This document shows positions 27,901-36,054 of a stretch of DNA of 52,549 nt, piece after piece. The notes under the pieces were generated by a model. That model made no database searches. It saw only the letters and a program-made list of their open reading frames with translations, and was not told the origin of the DNA. The stretch lies in NCBI GenBank assembly GCA_947625425.1, contig CANQOH010000005.1:1-52549 (forward strand). The letters run 5' to 3'. Positions within the stretch are counted from its first letter, which is position 1. Each line of letters opens with the position of its first letter. The DNA is from an uncultured Bacilli bacterium. GTDB taxonomy: Bacteria > Bacillota_I > Bacilli_A > RF39 > UBA660. The position numbers and the translations under genes are program-made.

Positions 27901-30141
27901 CCTCAAACTGGTGTTTTAGGTTCAACAGAAATAGTAACTAAATATGGTTTATTCTCTGTATCAAGTGTGGCTGTAGAAAATGCTTTAAATTCTGGTACAA
28001 GTAATGATGATGAAAGAGTAAATCGTTTATATAATTCAATGGAAGCCTTTGATGAAATGATGGAATTATTCTATCGTCAAAAAGGATTTGTTGAGACAGA
28101 TGATTCGCAATCTAGAGATAGAATGCCAAAAGCAAGAATTAATATTCGTTACATGCAGATGTTTGATGGAGCATTTATGTATGCTGGTGGATATCATGTT
28201 GGTATTGAATATGGTTCAATTGCAGGATTAGTTCAAGCTAATAAAAATACTTCTACACAAACCGGATACTTTGGTTGGGGTATTAGTCATGAAATTGGTC
28301 ATCAAATAAATTTAAATAGTACAGTATTTGCTGAAGTTACAAATAATGTTTATTCATTACTTGCTCAAACAAGTAATGATCATGACTTATCTAGATTAGA
28401 AATTCAAGGTTATGATAAGATTTATGATAAAGTTACTTCACATACAATTGGTAGAGCGCAAAATGTATTTGTTCAATTAGGTATGTATTGGCAATTACAT
28501 CTTGCTTATGATAAAAATAAAACTTTTGAAGATAAAGATTCAATCTATGCAAGAATTAATAAATTTGCTAGAACTTATGATAATGCTAATAAATATTCAA
28601 GAGATGATTTAACAATTCTATTTGCTTCTGAAGCAGCAGGTAAAGATTTAACTGATTTTTTTGAAACTTGGGGATTAATTCCTTCTGTAGCTTTAAAAGA
28701 AGAATTAAGTAAATTTGAAAAAGAAACAAGACCTATTTATTATTTAAACGATACAGCATGGCGTTATACATTAAATAAAAAAGATGGTATTACTAAAGGT
28801 GCAGATATTTTAACTGCTAGTATCCAAAATACTGATGCTGAAAATAAAAGAGTAACAATTAATTTAGGATTAACTGCTGATAAAGATAAAATTTTAGGTT
28901 ATGAAATCTTACGTAATGGTGTAGCAGTTGGTTTTGTTGAAAATAAAGGTGATGTTAAAGAATTTGTTGATAATTTAGGTGCTGAAAATAATAGAGCTTA
29001 TACTTATGAAGTAGTTGCTTACGATTATTATTTAACACCAACTAATAAAGTTACTTTAGATGAAATTAAGATTTCACATGATGGTAGTGTTAAGAAAGAA
29101 GCCTTTACTATATCTTCAAATGTTATGGAAGAACATGAAAAAGTAGATCCTGAAGATGAAAATATGGATTATTCTAAATTAAATGTAAATAAATTAATTG
29201 ATGGTGATCCTAATACAGGATTTGATGGTATAGTTAAAATTAAATCATTAAGTCATAATGGAGATAAAGTAAGTTTAACAACTGATAAAGGTAATGCTTA
29301 TGTAATTATTAATTTAAATAATTCAATGTCTGTAAGTGGTATTAAATATACTGCCCTTGTTAGAGATGGCGAATTAGTTGAAAATACAATTAGAAAATAT
29401 AAAGTTTATGTAAGTGCTACTGGTGAAGATAAAAGTTGGGTACTTGCTAGATCTGGTGAATTTAAAGTTACTAAAGATAATCCAAAAGAAACAATCTACT
29501 TTATGGGTCAAGGCACTGATAGTGAAAGTCAATTATGGACTTATGATGGTGTTGGTTATATTAAGATAGAATCTGATGGAAATACTAGTGGTTTATCTGG
29601 TGCTGAAATTGATGTAATTGCTCCTCCTGGAGATAATGTTGAAATTTCTACAACAACTGATGATGGTCAATCTATTGGGGTATTAAAAGAAGATTATTGT
29701 TATCTAAAAGATGGATGTACTGAAGATGAAAAGGATAAAGATGGAAAAGTAATTGGTAAAAAAGGTCTAATTAAAGCTGGTTCTGTTGTCTTTAAAGGAA
29801 CTTATGCTGGTAGTCCATCATTCAACGTAATAACAATTGCTAATGCTAATGATGCATCTAAGATGTATGATGGATATCAAGTTATCTTCGCTGAAATAAA
29901 TAGCGATATGACTGTTTATGAAGTAGCAGAAGGTACTTGGTTATATGTTATGAGTAAAGAACAATATGAAGCAATGGTTGCTGTTGAAAAAACTATTCGT
30001 GTATATATGTATAGAGTTAATAATTCAGAAACTAATGAAGGTCAAAGATTAACTAGTACTTCAAGAACTATTAATAATTTACCTTCTTATGAAAACTTAA
30101 AGCAAATGATTATAACTGATAATGATAAAGCTGGACAATAG
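24928..30141 (+). CDS. Secreted multidomain M60 (enhancin-like) metalloprotease with dockerin and glycan-binding domains
   Basis: 1737 residues. Signal peptide about 1-31; beta-domain about 35-175; dockerin about 184-232 with two Ca-binding repeats (DVNHDNKVDKDD and DLNLDGIVDIAD); F5/8-type-like domain about 255-395; two fibronectin III domains about 404-585; a discoidin/CBM32-like domain about 594-766; M60 domain about 845-1285; FN3-like about 1295-1380; a further F5/8-type domain about 1391-1565; unknown C-terminus. The zinc site is HEIGHQIN (His1121, Glu1122, His1125) with Glu1136 ten residues on, the M60 gluzincin pattern. Relatives cleave mucin-type glycoproteins. It has no own anchor; the dockerin probably binds the cohesin-like protein encoded 11 bases downstream. 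Carried on element 1. Confidence 0.93.
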   Translation: MIKRLYKMLSLFLVGAILFNNFSPLIALAMADETTTGVAIEGIEAKGNIEVELHLALPVRNREETNINVSIYNANKNKASISLNEMKNAKDGILETHLNLGDENGQNIRTLITKRDLMGNVLSGDVTSDNVVYYSINLYALNKGTYTIEFSGNNFVTYSVPVTLEDFSQRITLSNEKGMFEIGDVNHDNKVDKDDESVMISAIESNDLAKDLNLDGIVDIADLNYITAIINGTKGSPEIENTSAIIDSENVAIEVPKDVTVTGTLSDLFNDTGVVTLKSNNEGPVTEENPIEFALDLGGNTKEEAVEMSEIRIGVGENAPQKMKVKVLTADGETEEIFVDDTTQGNTAIHTFTDEVTDGTIKVNLGKQVAVKKVTIIITETSSSNLADIAKVEFLNNVKVQTTQPEGFGIPDNIKVDDTKSEQLTVTFNSVPNVTGYEVKIVGPKMESGKVFQTTFTSFTIEDLKNYANYKVYVQSASQEWRSGWSEAIEASPKATRKPPKVDMVKATPSVGKIDFSWKAMDDTVSYKLYYREAGENEFTEIEVKTGSSYSLNGLKPATKYQAYVLGVNPLGISESYTLVEATTEAAGAAIVPQYKLINTSVPGAEKNNHIKDVLYSTGTMTDNNKYSIVDDNHMSYWETNTWHAGTHYSVDNQVPIVVLDKEYEMNEFILTVPDSYKYSFKTTAVNPGDVLFKYWSDETETFDNSTRQTVNDVTLRLKKDENGRSYYLMKLAKPIKANAIQFGVTGVGNAPSIQISEVKVYEYDSLVDDVAKLFTDDLRLELAQGVTQTTIDNLRARADVKDHDEYSPYRDSVLADLDYAEKILKDEAIDDVITLNPNISNTYNNHVRFAMTISDYQPLGVVARPGETLNVYVGSQGNINVQLVFTQYHAEASEWNKTSVNLKKGLNIIEVPKIGSSSDERGGSVYIKYTSAPSVNVPIKVRVSGGTKIPMVDTTLLTTEEDKKKAIRKYVETLRTYNSTLSKKYEGNFNPQTGVLGSTEIVTKYGLFSVSSVAVENALNSGTSNDDERVNRLYNSMEAFDEMMELFYRQKGFVETDDSQSRDRMPKARINIRYMQMFDGAFMYAGGYHVGIEYGSIAGLVQANKNTSTQTGYFGWGISHEIGHQINLNSTVFAEVTNNVYSLLAQTSNDHDLSRLEIQGYDKIYDKVTSHTIGRAQNVFVQLGMYWQLHLAYDKNKTFEDKDSIYARINKFARTYDNANKYSRDDLTILFASEAAGKDLTDFFETWGLIPSVALKEELSKFEKETRPIYYLNDTAWRYTLNKKDGITKGADILTASIQNTDAENKRVTINLGLTADKDKILGYEILRNGVAVGFVENKGDVKEFVDNLGAENNRAYTYEVVAYDYYLTPTNKVTLDEIKISHDGSVKKEAFTISSNVMEEHEKVDPEDENMDYSKLNVNKLIDGDPNTGFDGIVKIKSLSHNGDKVSLTTDKGNAYVIINLNNSMSVSGIKYTALVRDGELVENTIRKYKVYVSATGEDKSWVLARSGEFKVTKDNPKETIYFMGQGTDSESQLWTYDGVGYIKIESDGNTSGLSGAEIDVIAPPGDNVEISTTTDDGQSIGVLKEDYCYLKDGCTEDEKDKDGKVIGKKGLIKAGSVVFKGTYAGSPSFNVITIANANDASKMYDGYQVIFAEINSDMTVYEVAEGTWLYVMSKEQYEAMVAVEKTIRVYMYRVNNSETNEGQRLTSTSRTINNLPSYENLKQMIITDNDKAGQ

Positions 30142-30152
30142 AGGTGATATAA

Positions 30153-31151
30153 ATGCAAAAGAAAATTTTAACAACTATAGTAGTATTTATAATAAGTATA
30201 TTTATATCAGTTACCTCTGTAAGTGCAGCAACTAGATTAGTATTTAGTGAAAATAGTAACGGAAATGTTAAAGCAACATTACATTCTGAAGATGGTTTTA
30301 TTGGAGGCTTAGATATTACTTTAAAATATAGTGGTGATATTAATTTAAAACAATTTATCTTAGATAGTAAGTTAAAAGATGTAGGCCCTGTAGATGAAAG
30401 TAAAAAAATTCAAATTAAAGATGATAAAACTATTAAAATATACTTGACTACTGGTGGAGTAGGAACAAGTCATAATTTATTAAATAAAAATAAAGAATTA
30501 GTTTTAGGTGATATCTTATTTGATACAAGTTCTAAGAGTGATGTTTCTTATACGATTGAATGTACTTCTTTAACTGTTGTTGGTAATGATTGGAATTCCA
30601 AAAAGGTTGAACCAGAATTAGAAAATAATAAACTTACTTTTAAAGTAAATAGTTCAACAGAAGATAAAGATAATGATAAAGATGACAACAAAGATGATGA
30701 TAAAGATAATAATCAATCTTCTGGTGATAATAATGGTTCAAGTAATAATGGATCTTCAGGAAATAATTCAAGTTCTGGAAGTTCTAGTGGAAGTAGTTCC
30801 AATAATAATTCAAACAGTGGTAATTCTGGTAATAACACAAATAACAATAACAATAATAGTTCTTCTGGAAATTCAAATAATCAATCAACAAACGATAATC
30901 AAAATAGTAGTTCAGAATCTAATAGTTCTAATTCAGGAAATAATTCAAGTAGTGAAAATAACAATACGACAAATGATAATGATGAAGAAACAGATGGTAA
31001 TGAACAAACTAATAATAGTACAGAAGATAATGATGAAGAATCAAAGAGTACTAAAATAGTAGAAATTATACTTGGTATTGCTTTAGTAGGTATTGCTGGA
31101 ACGATTTGTTTCTTAGCTATTAAACCAAAAAAAGTTAAAACTGATAAATAA
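30153..31151 (+). CDS. Membrane-anchored cohesin-like protein with Asn/Ser/Gly linker
   Basis: 332 residues: signal peptide about 1-25; cohesin-like beta-sandwich about 27-165 (VKATLHSEDGFIGGLDITLKY, IKIYLTTGGVG, LVLGDILFDT); a low-complexity Asp/Asn/Ser/Gly linker about 170-300; one membrane helix about 302-323; a basic tail KPKKVKTDK. There is no LPxTG sortase motif, so it is held by the helix itself. The long linker would lift the cohesin domain off the surface. AGAGGTGAT precedes ATG and the gap to the M60 gene is 11 bases, so the two form one operon. The pairing with the M60 dockerin is inferred from operon order and domain type. Confidence 0.82.
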   Translation: MQKKILTTIVVFIISIFISVTSVSAATRLVFSENSNGNVKATLHSEDGFIGGLDITLKYSGDINLKQFILDSKLKDVGPVDESKKIQIKDDKTIKIYLTTGGVGTSHNLLNKNKELVLGDILFDTSSKSDVSYTIECTSLTVVGNDWNSKKVEPELENNKLTFKVNSSTEDKDNDKDDNKDDDKDNNQSSGDNNGSSNNGSSGNNSSSGSSSGSSSNNNSNSGNSGNNTNNNNNNSSSGNSNNQSTNDNQNSSSESNSSNSGNNSSSENNNTTNDNDEETDGNEQTNNSTEDNDEESKSTKIVEIILGIALVGIAGTICFLAIKPKKVKTDK

Positions 31152-31168
31152 AAATTTATCAGTTTTTC
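31141..31168 (+). terminator. Terminator of the M60-cohesin operon
   Basis: CTGATAAAT / ATTTATCAG stem followed by TTTTTCTTT, covering the stop codon of the cohesin gene and lying about 30 bases inside the element's right end. Confidence 0.82.
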
Positions 31169-31197
31169 TTTGCAATAAAAGTGTGTTTATAATATAC

Positions 31198-31210
31198 AAG
31201 CAACTCTTTG
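31198..31210. repeat. attR core of element 1
   Basis: AAGCAACTCTTTG, identical to 23116-23128; the left attP arm AGTGTGTTTATA is at 31180-31191 and ATPase sequence begins to the right. Confidence 0.92.
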
Positions 31211-31618
31211 TTTCATACCACCAGATAATTCACTTGGTTTTTGATTAATAAATTTATCTAAGTTATATTTCTTTAATAAATTTAAAGCATATTCTTTATT
31301 ATCATCAGTTAGTTTATGTTGAATTTTTAAACCTAAATAAACATTATCTATTATCTTCATATGTTCAAATAAAGCATCTTCTTGAAGCATATAACCGATA
31401 ATAGGATTATCTTTATAATATTTAATTGACCCACTTGTTTGTTTAGTTAGATTAGCTAGGATAGATAATAAAGTACTTTTACCACATCCTGATGTTCCGA
31501 CAATAGCAATAAATTCTCCTTCACTAACAGTAAAACTTATATCTTTAATAGCTTCTATTTCACCTTTAGTAGTATTAAACTTCTTACTTATATTTTTTAC
31601 TTCTAATATTTTAGTCAT
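31198..31618 (-). pseudogene. ABC importer ATPase, N-terminal fragment (cut by element 1)
   Basis: Starts at ATG 31616-31618, overlapping the binding-protein stop by eight bases. It holds Walker A (GTSGCGKST), the Q-loop (MLQEDALF) and the signature (LSGGMKQRVA), then runs into element DNA as CIL. The sequence after QRVA is found at 23128 going left. The insertion therefore falls just behind the ABC signature motif, among the best conserved codons of the family. Confidence 0.92.
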
Positions 31619-32019
31619 TCAGATTAATTACTAAATCTTTAAAAGATACATAATCATCTAATAAATCATTATCTATCATTATATTCTCTAAATTTTTATA
31701 TGATTCTTCACTTATAGTAGTATTATTAAGCCATGAATCGGCATCTTTATATCTTTTAACGATAACTTCAACATCATTAAGTGCTGTATCAGGAAATTGT
31801 GGTAGTATTATTTTAGCAATTTCTTGTTCATTATGCTTTTTGACATACTCTAAACCTTTATTAATAGCATTATTAAATTTTTTAATTGTTTCTTCATTTT
31901 TTTCAAGATAACTTTTTCTAGCATAGAAAGCTGTATATGGCATTTCACCAGATAATTCACCAATGCTTCCAACAACATAACCTAATCCTTCTTTTTCTAA
32001 CTTTGTAGCATTAGGTTCA
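31611..32019 (-). pseudogene. ABC substrate-binding protein, C-terminal fragment (cut by element 2)
   Basis: From the element 2 core the minus strand reads EPNATKLEKEGLGYVVGSIG, then MPYTAFYARKSYLEKNEE, to the stop at 31611. This is the second half of an NMT1/SsuA/ThiY-type binding protein. The ATG at 31941-31943 is internal, not a start. The first half is at 38198-38783. Upstream of the junction the frame meets a TAG inside the element. Confidence 0.9.
32000..32019. repeat. attL of element 2
   Basis: Core GTTCA at 32015-32019 with the host-side arm ACTTTGT at 32000-32006. On the element side ACTTAATGATAG follows, half of a symmetric attP. Confidence 0.85.
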
Positions 32020-32085
32020 CTTAATGATAGTAAAAGAAAGGACTAAATAAAAGTTTTTAGCATAATTATAAATTAGTGATTAAAG

Positions 32086-32214
32086 ATGAATAATAAAATT
32101 TATTTAGAAGTAGCACTTATAATAAATAAAGAGTTATTTGAAGAGAATAAAATTACATACCAAGTTTATAAGAAAGTTGAAAGACAAATCCTTAAGGAGC
32201 TTAAGAAAAGATAA
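32086..32214 (+). CDS. 42-residue SHOCT-like protein upstream of the LSR
   Basis: ATG 32086-32088 to TAA 32212-32214; the stop is immediately followed by the recombinase ATG. The C-terminal half (INKELFEENKITYQVYKKVE, then RQILKEL) fits the short two-helix SHOCT pattern (LxxLxxxGxITxxEYxxxKxxIL), often found as tiny proteins next to recombinases in Firmicutes. The ribosome site is weak. It may regulate or assist the recombinase; that is inference. Confidence 0.6.
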   Translation: MNNKIYLEVALIINKELFEENKITYQVYKKVERQILKELKKR

Positions 32215-33837
32215 ATGGATTTATATAAAATACGTAAAGAATTAAATATGGGGATTCCTTTAACTAGTATTAAATTAAGAGTTACAGATTATGCAAGAGT
32301 TTCAACTAATCATTTAGAACAACAAAAGTCATTACAAAATCAAAAAGAACATTTTGAAGAAATGATAAAAGAGAATCCTAATTGGACTTATATAACTGGG
32401 TATGTTGATGATGGGATTACGGGAACTAGTGATGTAAAAAGAGATAACTTTATGAAAATGATTGATGATGCTAAGAATAATAAATTTGATTTAATAATAA
32501 CGAAAGAAATATCTAGATTTTCGAGAAATACTTTAGATAGTATTAAATATACGAGGGAATTACTTTCTTATGGAGTAGCAGTATTATTTGTTAATGATAA
32601 TATTAATACAGCTTTACCTGATGCCGAGTTAAGACTTACAATAATGGCTTCAATGGCGCAGGATGAAATAAGAAGATTATCAGAAAGAGTTAAATTTGGC
32701 ATGAATAGAGCTATTTTAAGAGGGGAAATACTTGGTAATAATTTGTTATATGGTTATAAAAAAGATAAGAATACTAAGAAGTTAGTTATTATAAATGAGG
32801 AAGCTGATGTTGTAAGAAGAATATTTGAATGGTATGCAATAGATAAGTTATCATTATCAGAAATAGTAAGAAGATTAAATAAAGATAAGATATTATCTAG
32901 AAATAGTAATAAATGGTCAGTAACAACTATTTCAAGAATGATAGAAAATCCTAAGTATAAAGGTTTTTATTGTGGTAGAAAAATAGAAGTAGAAGATTAT
33001 ATGACTAAGAAAATTAAATACTTTAATAAAGATGAATGGATTACATATGAAGATAAAGAAAAGATACCACCAATTATTGATAGTTATTTATGGGAGAAAG
33101 CTAACAAACGATTAAATAAAAGAAAGAAAAGTAAAAATAAATATCATAATAAATATTTATATAGTTCTAAGATATATTGTAAATGTCATAAAACTTTATA
33201 TTATCGAAGAATATTTAGAAATAAGAATAAAGATGTTACTTGGGTTTGTTCAGAGTATTTAAAATATGGTAAAGAATATTGTAATTCAGCTAATATAAGA
33301 GAGTCAGAATTAAACTATATATTTAAAGATATTATTAATAAATTAGAAATAGATTTAAATAAAGTAGTGCATATTTTAATAAACTATTATCAAAATAGTG
33401 ATTTTAATAAAGATGAAGAGATAGAGAAAAGAAAGAAGAAACTTAATAATATAATTATAAAGAAAGATAAGTTATTAGATTTAAATATTAAAGAAATAAT
33501 TAGTGATCAAGAATTTCAAAAACGAAATAATATGCTTAATGAAGAGATTAAAAGCATTGAAGAAGATATTAATAATATAGATGATAAAAATAATAATGTT
33601 ACTTTAGAAGATGATATTAGAGATAAAGTTTATTCTAATAAAGTTTTAGAAAGAATAATTAATTTAATACTTAAGCACATTGATGTGACAATGGTAGATA
33701 AGGTAATTAGTTTAGATATTTATTTAAATTATGATAGTAAGTTAGAATTAAGTAATGATTATGAATTTAAAAGAGGTTTTGATACTAAAGGTACTAAAAG
33801 ATATTATGTCTTTTATAAAGTAAAAGTTAGTAATTAA
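32215..33837 (+). CDS. Large serine recombinase of element 2
   Basis: 540 residues. Resolvase domain: RVTDYARVSTNHLEQQ with catalytic Ser30, YVDDGITGTSDVKRDNF, KEISRFSRNTLD and MASMAQDEIRRLSERVKFG. The recombinase domain starts LLYGYKKDKN, with NPKYKGFYCGRK. The zinc ribbon is YCKCHKTLYY...WVCSEYLKYGKEYC (about 322-360), then a long charged coiled coil. It differs clearly from the element 1 recombinase and uses a different crossover dinucleotide. It starts about 195 bases inside attL and reads inward. A close ribosome site is missing, so translation is probably coupled to the 42-residue ORF. Confidence 0.94.
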   Translation: MDLYKIRKELNMGIPLTSIKLRVTDYARVSTNHLEQQKSLQNQKEHFEEMIKENPNWTYITGYVDDGITGTSDVKRDNFMKMIDDAKNNKFDLIITKEISRFSRNTLDSIKYTRELLSYGVAVLFVNDNINTALPDAELRLTIMASMAQDEIRRLSERVKFGMNRAILRGEILGNNLLYGYKKDKNTKKLVIINEEADVVRRIFEWYAIDKLSLSEIVRRLNKDKILSRNSNKWSVTTISRMIENPKYKGFYCGRKIEVEDYMTKKIKYFNKDEWITYEDKEKIPPIIDSYLWEKANKRLNKRKKSKNKYHNKYLYSSKIYCKCHKTLYYRRIFRNKNKDVTWVCSEYLKYGKEYCNSANIRESELNYIFKDIINKLEIDLNKVVHILINYYQNSDFNKDEEIEKRKKKLNNIIIKKDKLLDLNIKEIISDQEFQKRNNMLNEEIKSIEEDINNIDDKNNNVTLEDDIRDKVYSNKVLERIINLILKHIDVTMVDKVISLDIYLNYDSKLELSNDYEFKRGFDTKGTKRYYVFYKVKVSN

Positions 33838-33860
33838 AAAACTACCTTTATTTAGGTAGT
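33836..33860 (-). terminator. Terminator of the secreted propeller-like gene
   Basis: ACTACCT / AGGTAGT stem with a six-base loop; the A-run to its left makes the T tail on the minus strand. Confidence 0.75.
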
Positions 33861-34825
33861 AGGATTAATGACATATCAGTAGATTCTAAGTTATCAGCAC
33901 TTGATGAACTATAACGATATGGATAAGCAGATGATTCAAAGATAGCATATAAAGTATTATTATCAATTATAATTTGTTCCATCATAGCATCTGTTTTATA
34001 ACATACAGAATTAATTTTAGGATTAGTATAATCATCTATATCTTCTTGATAAGTAAATATTTGTAAGATAGATGGTATATTTTCACCAAATGAACGACTT
34101 AGAAGTAAATAGTCTTTATCATCTTTATGATAGATAGTTAAACTTTGAACTTTAGTAGGAACTTTAAATTTACTAACTAAAGATAAATTAATAGAACCAT
34201 TATTATTTTCGATTAAATATTTTTTGACTAAACCATTTTTAAATAGAGCAAAACTACCGACATATAAATGATTACCATCAATAGCTAAATATGAAATAGA
34301 GTTTTTCCAAGGATACATATAGTTTTTAAGACCTTCACTGACATTAAAAGAATATCGACATTCGCAATCTATTTCATCTATAACTTCATCTTTACAATAA
34401 GCATTAACATAACCTCTACTAGCAGCAACCCAAACTAAATTATTTTTTTGGTCATATGCAATACCACCAACATGAGATTTCATACCAAGATCATTTTCAC
34501 ATTTAATAGAACCTTCTTCGTCACAAACATAAATAATAGAAGATTGCTCTTTATTAAAGTCATAAGAACTTATTAAATAATTGTCATCTACTTTAGTTAA
34601 GCCTTGAGGAACCATAGCATCTTTTAAAGGAAGTTTGGTATTTGTATCGGTCATAAATTCATTATAATAATCTTCAGAATAAGAAGTATATATAGTTGCC
34701 GAAGTAAGTTTGTAGGCATCTCTAAGATATTGGTCATTATGAGGAGTTACCACACTAAAAGAATTAACAGCAATAAATGCGCCTGTAAATAAAGCCATTA
34801 ATTTTTTATTTCTAACTCCATTCAT
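33848..34825 (-). CDS. Secreted beta-propeller-like protein, element 2 cargo
   Basis: 325 residues with an N-terminal signal (about 8-25, MALFTGAFIAVNSFSV). The rest shows propeller-like strand repeats: VPQGLTKVDDNYLISSYD, GGIAYDQKNNLVWVAASRG, YLAIDGNHLYVGSFA, QSLTIYHKDDKDYLLLSRS and QIIIDNNTLYAIFES. It has Cys residues in CKDEVIDEIDCEC that may form disulphides. GGTGG precedes ATG. No catalytic motif is seen. It is transcribed away from the XRE regulators, with a shared 138-bp divergent promoter region. Confidence 0.6.
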   Translation of the reverse strand: MNGVRNKKLMALFTGAFIAVNSFSVVTPHNDQYLRDAYKLTSATIYTSYSEDYYNEFMTDTNTKLPLKDAMVPQGLTKVDDNYLISSYDFNKEQSSIIYVCDEEGSIKCENDLGMKSHVGGIAYDQKNNLVWVAASRGYVNAYCKDEVIDEIDCECRYSFNVSEGLKNYMYPWKNSISYLAIDGNHLYVGSFALFKNGLVKKYLIENNNGSINLSLVSKFKVPTKVQSLTIYHKDDKDYLLLSRSFGENIPSILQIFTYQEDIDDYTNPKINSVCYKTDAMMEQIIIDNNTLYAIFESSAYPYRYSSSSADNLESTDMSLILLPK

Positions 34826-34963
34826 CTAACCACCCTATAAAAAATATAACAAATATTTTTAAATTTGCCAAATTTTGATTCTTAATATGATAATTATTAA
34901 TCTAAACCATAAGTCGAGATATATTAGAAATAAGTTATTGTATAATTAAGATGGTGAATTATT

Positions 34964-35971
34964 ATGGATATTAAGAAGATTGGTTTAAATATAGCGACTT
35001 TAAGAAAAAAGAAAGGTTTAACTCAACAAGAACTAGGAAATAAATTATTTGTTACAGATAAAGCTGTTAGTAAATGGGAGCGTGGAATTGGGTTACCAGA
35101 TATTTCTATTTTAGAAAAATTAGCTGATATATTAGATACCGATATTTATGAATTATTGCAAATTGAAAATAAAAAGAATATAAAGATTGAAAAAATATTG
35201 GAAGAAGAAAGAATTAAAATAAGAAAACAATTAAATAGAAGAAATATTATGATAGCTATACCAATTATTTTGATAATATTAGTTGTGTTGTTTAAGCTTT
35301 TACCTTTTGGATACAATGTTATGCAAGTTGAGTATGATCGTAGTGATGATCAAATTAATTTAGGAGTTCCTAAGTTTTCTTTTATGATGAAGTATAATGA
35401 AGATAGTTATTCTTTTAAAAGTTTAAGAGGTAATAATGTATTAAAAAGTGAATTAAAAAATTATGTTAATAAATTAGAACATATTTCTTGTAATAATACA
35501 GCTTACTACTATGATAAAGAATCTAATATTACAATAGTAGATTATCAAGTAGAAAATCATTTTTTATATAACACAATAACTTATGATGTTAGATATGGAA
35601 ATTATTGTAATATGTTAAAGATTAATGAGTATGGTAAAAAACTAGGTAAATTATTAGCATTTTTTCATTATGAAAATGAAGATGAAAAAATATATGTTGC
35701 TTTTTTACCTGGTATAAGTAGTGATAGTAATATATTTGAAGGAAGAATGCAGGTATATGTTAGAGATGAAGGTGATTACTATGCTATTGAACGTTCAACT
35801 GGTACATATGAAATAAATGGTAATGTTTTAACTTATTATAGAAATGATATTGAAGTAAAAGGTGATAATATCGATATTCCAGTTGTTTCTAATTTTGTTA
35901 TCGATAATAAGAAATTAAAATTAGAGGAGAATTATTTATCTTCTTATATTGATGAAGTTATTTTAGAATAA
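34964..35971 (+). CDS. Membrane-spanning XRE-family regulator with outside sensor domain, first copy
   Basis: 335 residues. XRE helix-turn-helix about 7-62 (IATLRKKKGLTQQELGNKLF, then VSKWERGIGLPDISILEKLA), a basic coiled linker, one membrane helix about 94-112 and an outside beta-rich domain of about 220 residues ending EENYLSSYIDEVIL. This layout puts DNA binding inside and sensing outside. GGTG precedes ATG and TATAAT lies at 34941-34946. Terminator at 35982-36010. It probably regulates genes within element 2; target unknown. Confidence 0.82.
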   Translation: MDIKKIGLNIATLRKKKGLTQQELGNKLFVTDKAVSKWERGIGLPDISILEKLADILDTDIYELLQIENKKNIKIEKILEEERIKIRKQLNRRNIMIAIPIILIILVVLFKLLPFGYNVMQVEYDRSDDQINLGVPKFSFMMKYNEDSYSFKSLRGNNVLKSELKNYVNKLEHISCNNTAYYYDKESNITIVDYQVENHFLYNTITYDVRYGNYCNMLKINEYGKKLGKLLAFFHYENEDEKIYVAFLPGISSDSNIFEGRMQVYVRDEGDYYAIERSTGTYEINGNVLTYYRNDIEVKGDNIDIPVVSNFVIDNKKLKLEENYLSSYIDEVILE

Positions 35972-35981
35972 AAATAGGTGG

Positions 35982-36010
35982 AGGAACTTAAAAAGTTCTT
36001 TCTTTTTTTA
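35982..36010 (+). terminator. Terminator after the first XRE regulator
   Basis: GGAACTT / AAGTTCT stem with a short loop and TTTCTTTTTTT tail. Confidence 0.78.
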
Positions 36011-36054
36011 TTAATTTAGAGTAATTTTAGTTATGAAAGACATAGGAGGATTTT

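Larger units (their letters stand above)
23116..31210. mobile_element. Element 1: LSR-borne M60-protease/cohesin islet inside the ABC ATPase gene
   Basis: Bounded by direct repeats AAGCAACTCTTTG at 23116-23128 and 31198-31210; unit length 8082 bp. It contains a large serine recombinase plus a 33-codon ORF on the minus strand, and a two-gene plus-strand operon (M60 metalloprotease, cohesin-like anchor). No conjugation, replication or phage genes are visible. Joining the ends gives an attP with 12-base inverted arms AGTGTGTTTATA (31180-31191) and GATAAAGACACT (23134-23145), 10 of 12 positions matching, centred on AC within the core. That is the arrangement expected of LSR attP sites. Confidence 0.92.

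Noticed and set aside
30660..31050. Repetitive DNA as a possible CRISPR or tandem repeat
   Set aside because: The repetition comes from Asn/Ser/Gly/Asp codons of the linker; there are no regular units or spacers.
30673..31059. 128-residue Ile/Val-rich ORF in another frame over the cohesin linker
   Set aside because: It is a frame shadow of the Asn/Ser/Asp low-complexity linker and has no ribosome site.
31611..31943. ORF starting MPYTAFYARKSY as a separate 110-residue gene
   Set aside because: The frame continues upstream to the element 2 core and matches the missing half of the binding protein at 38198-38783; it is a fragment with an internal Met.
33848..34825. Toxin-antitoxin or phage-defence role for the secreted protein of element 2
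   Set aside because: It has a signal peptide and propeller-like strands with no nuclease, NTPase or toxin motif; only a secreted protein of unknown role can be supported.
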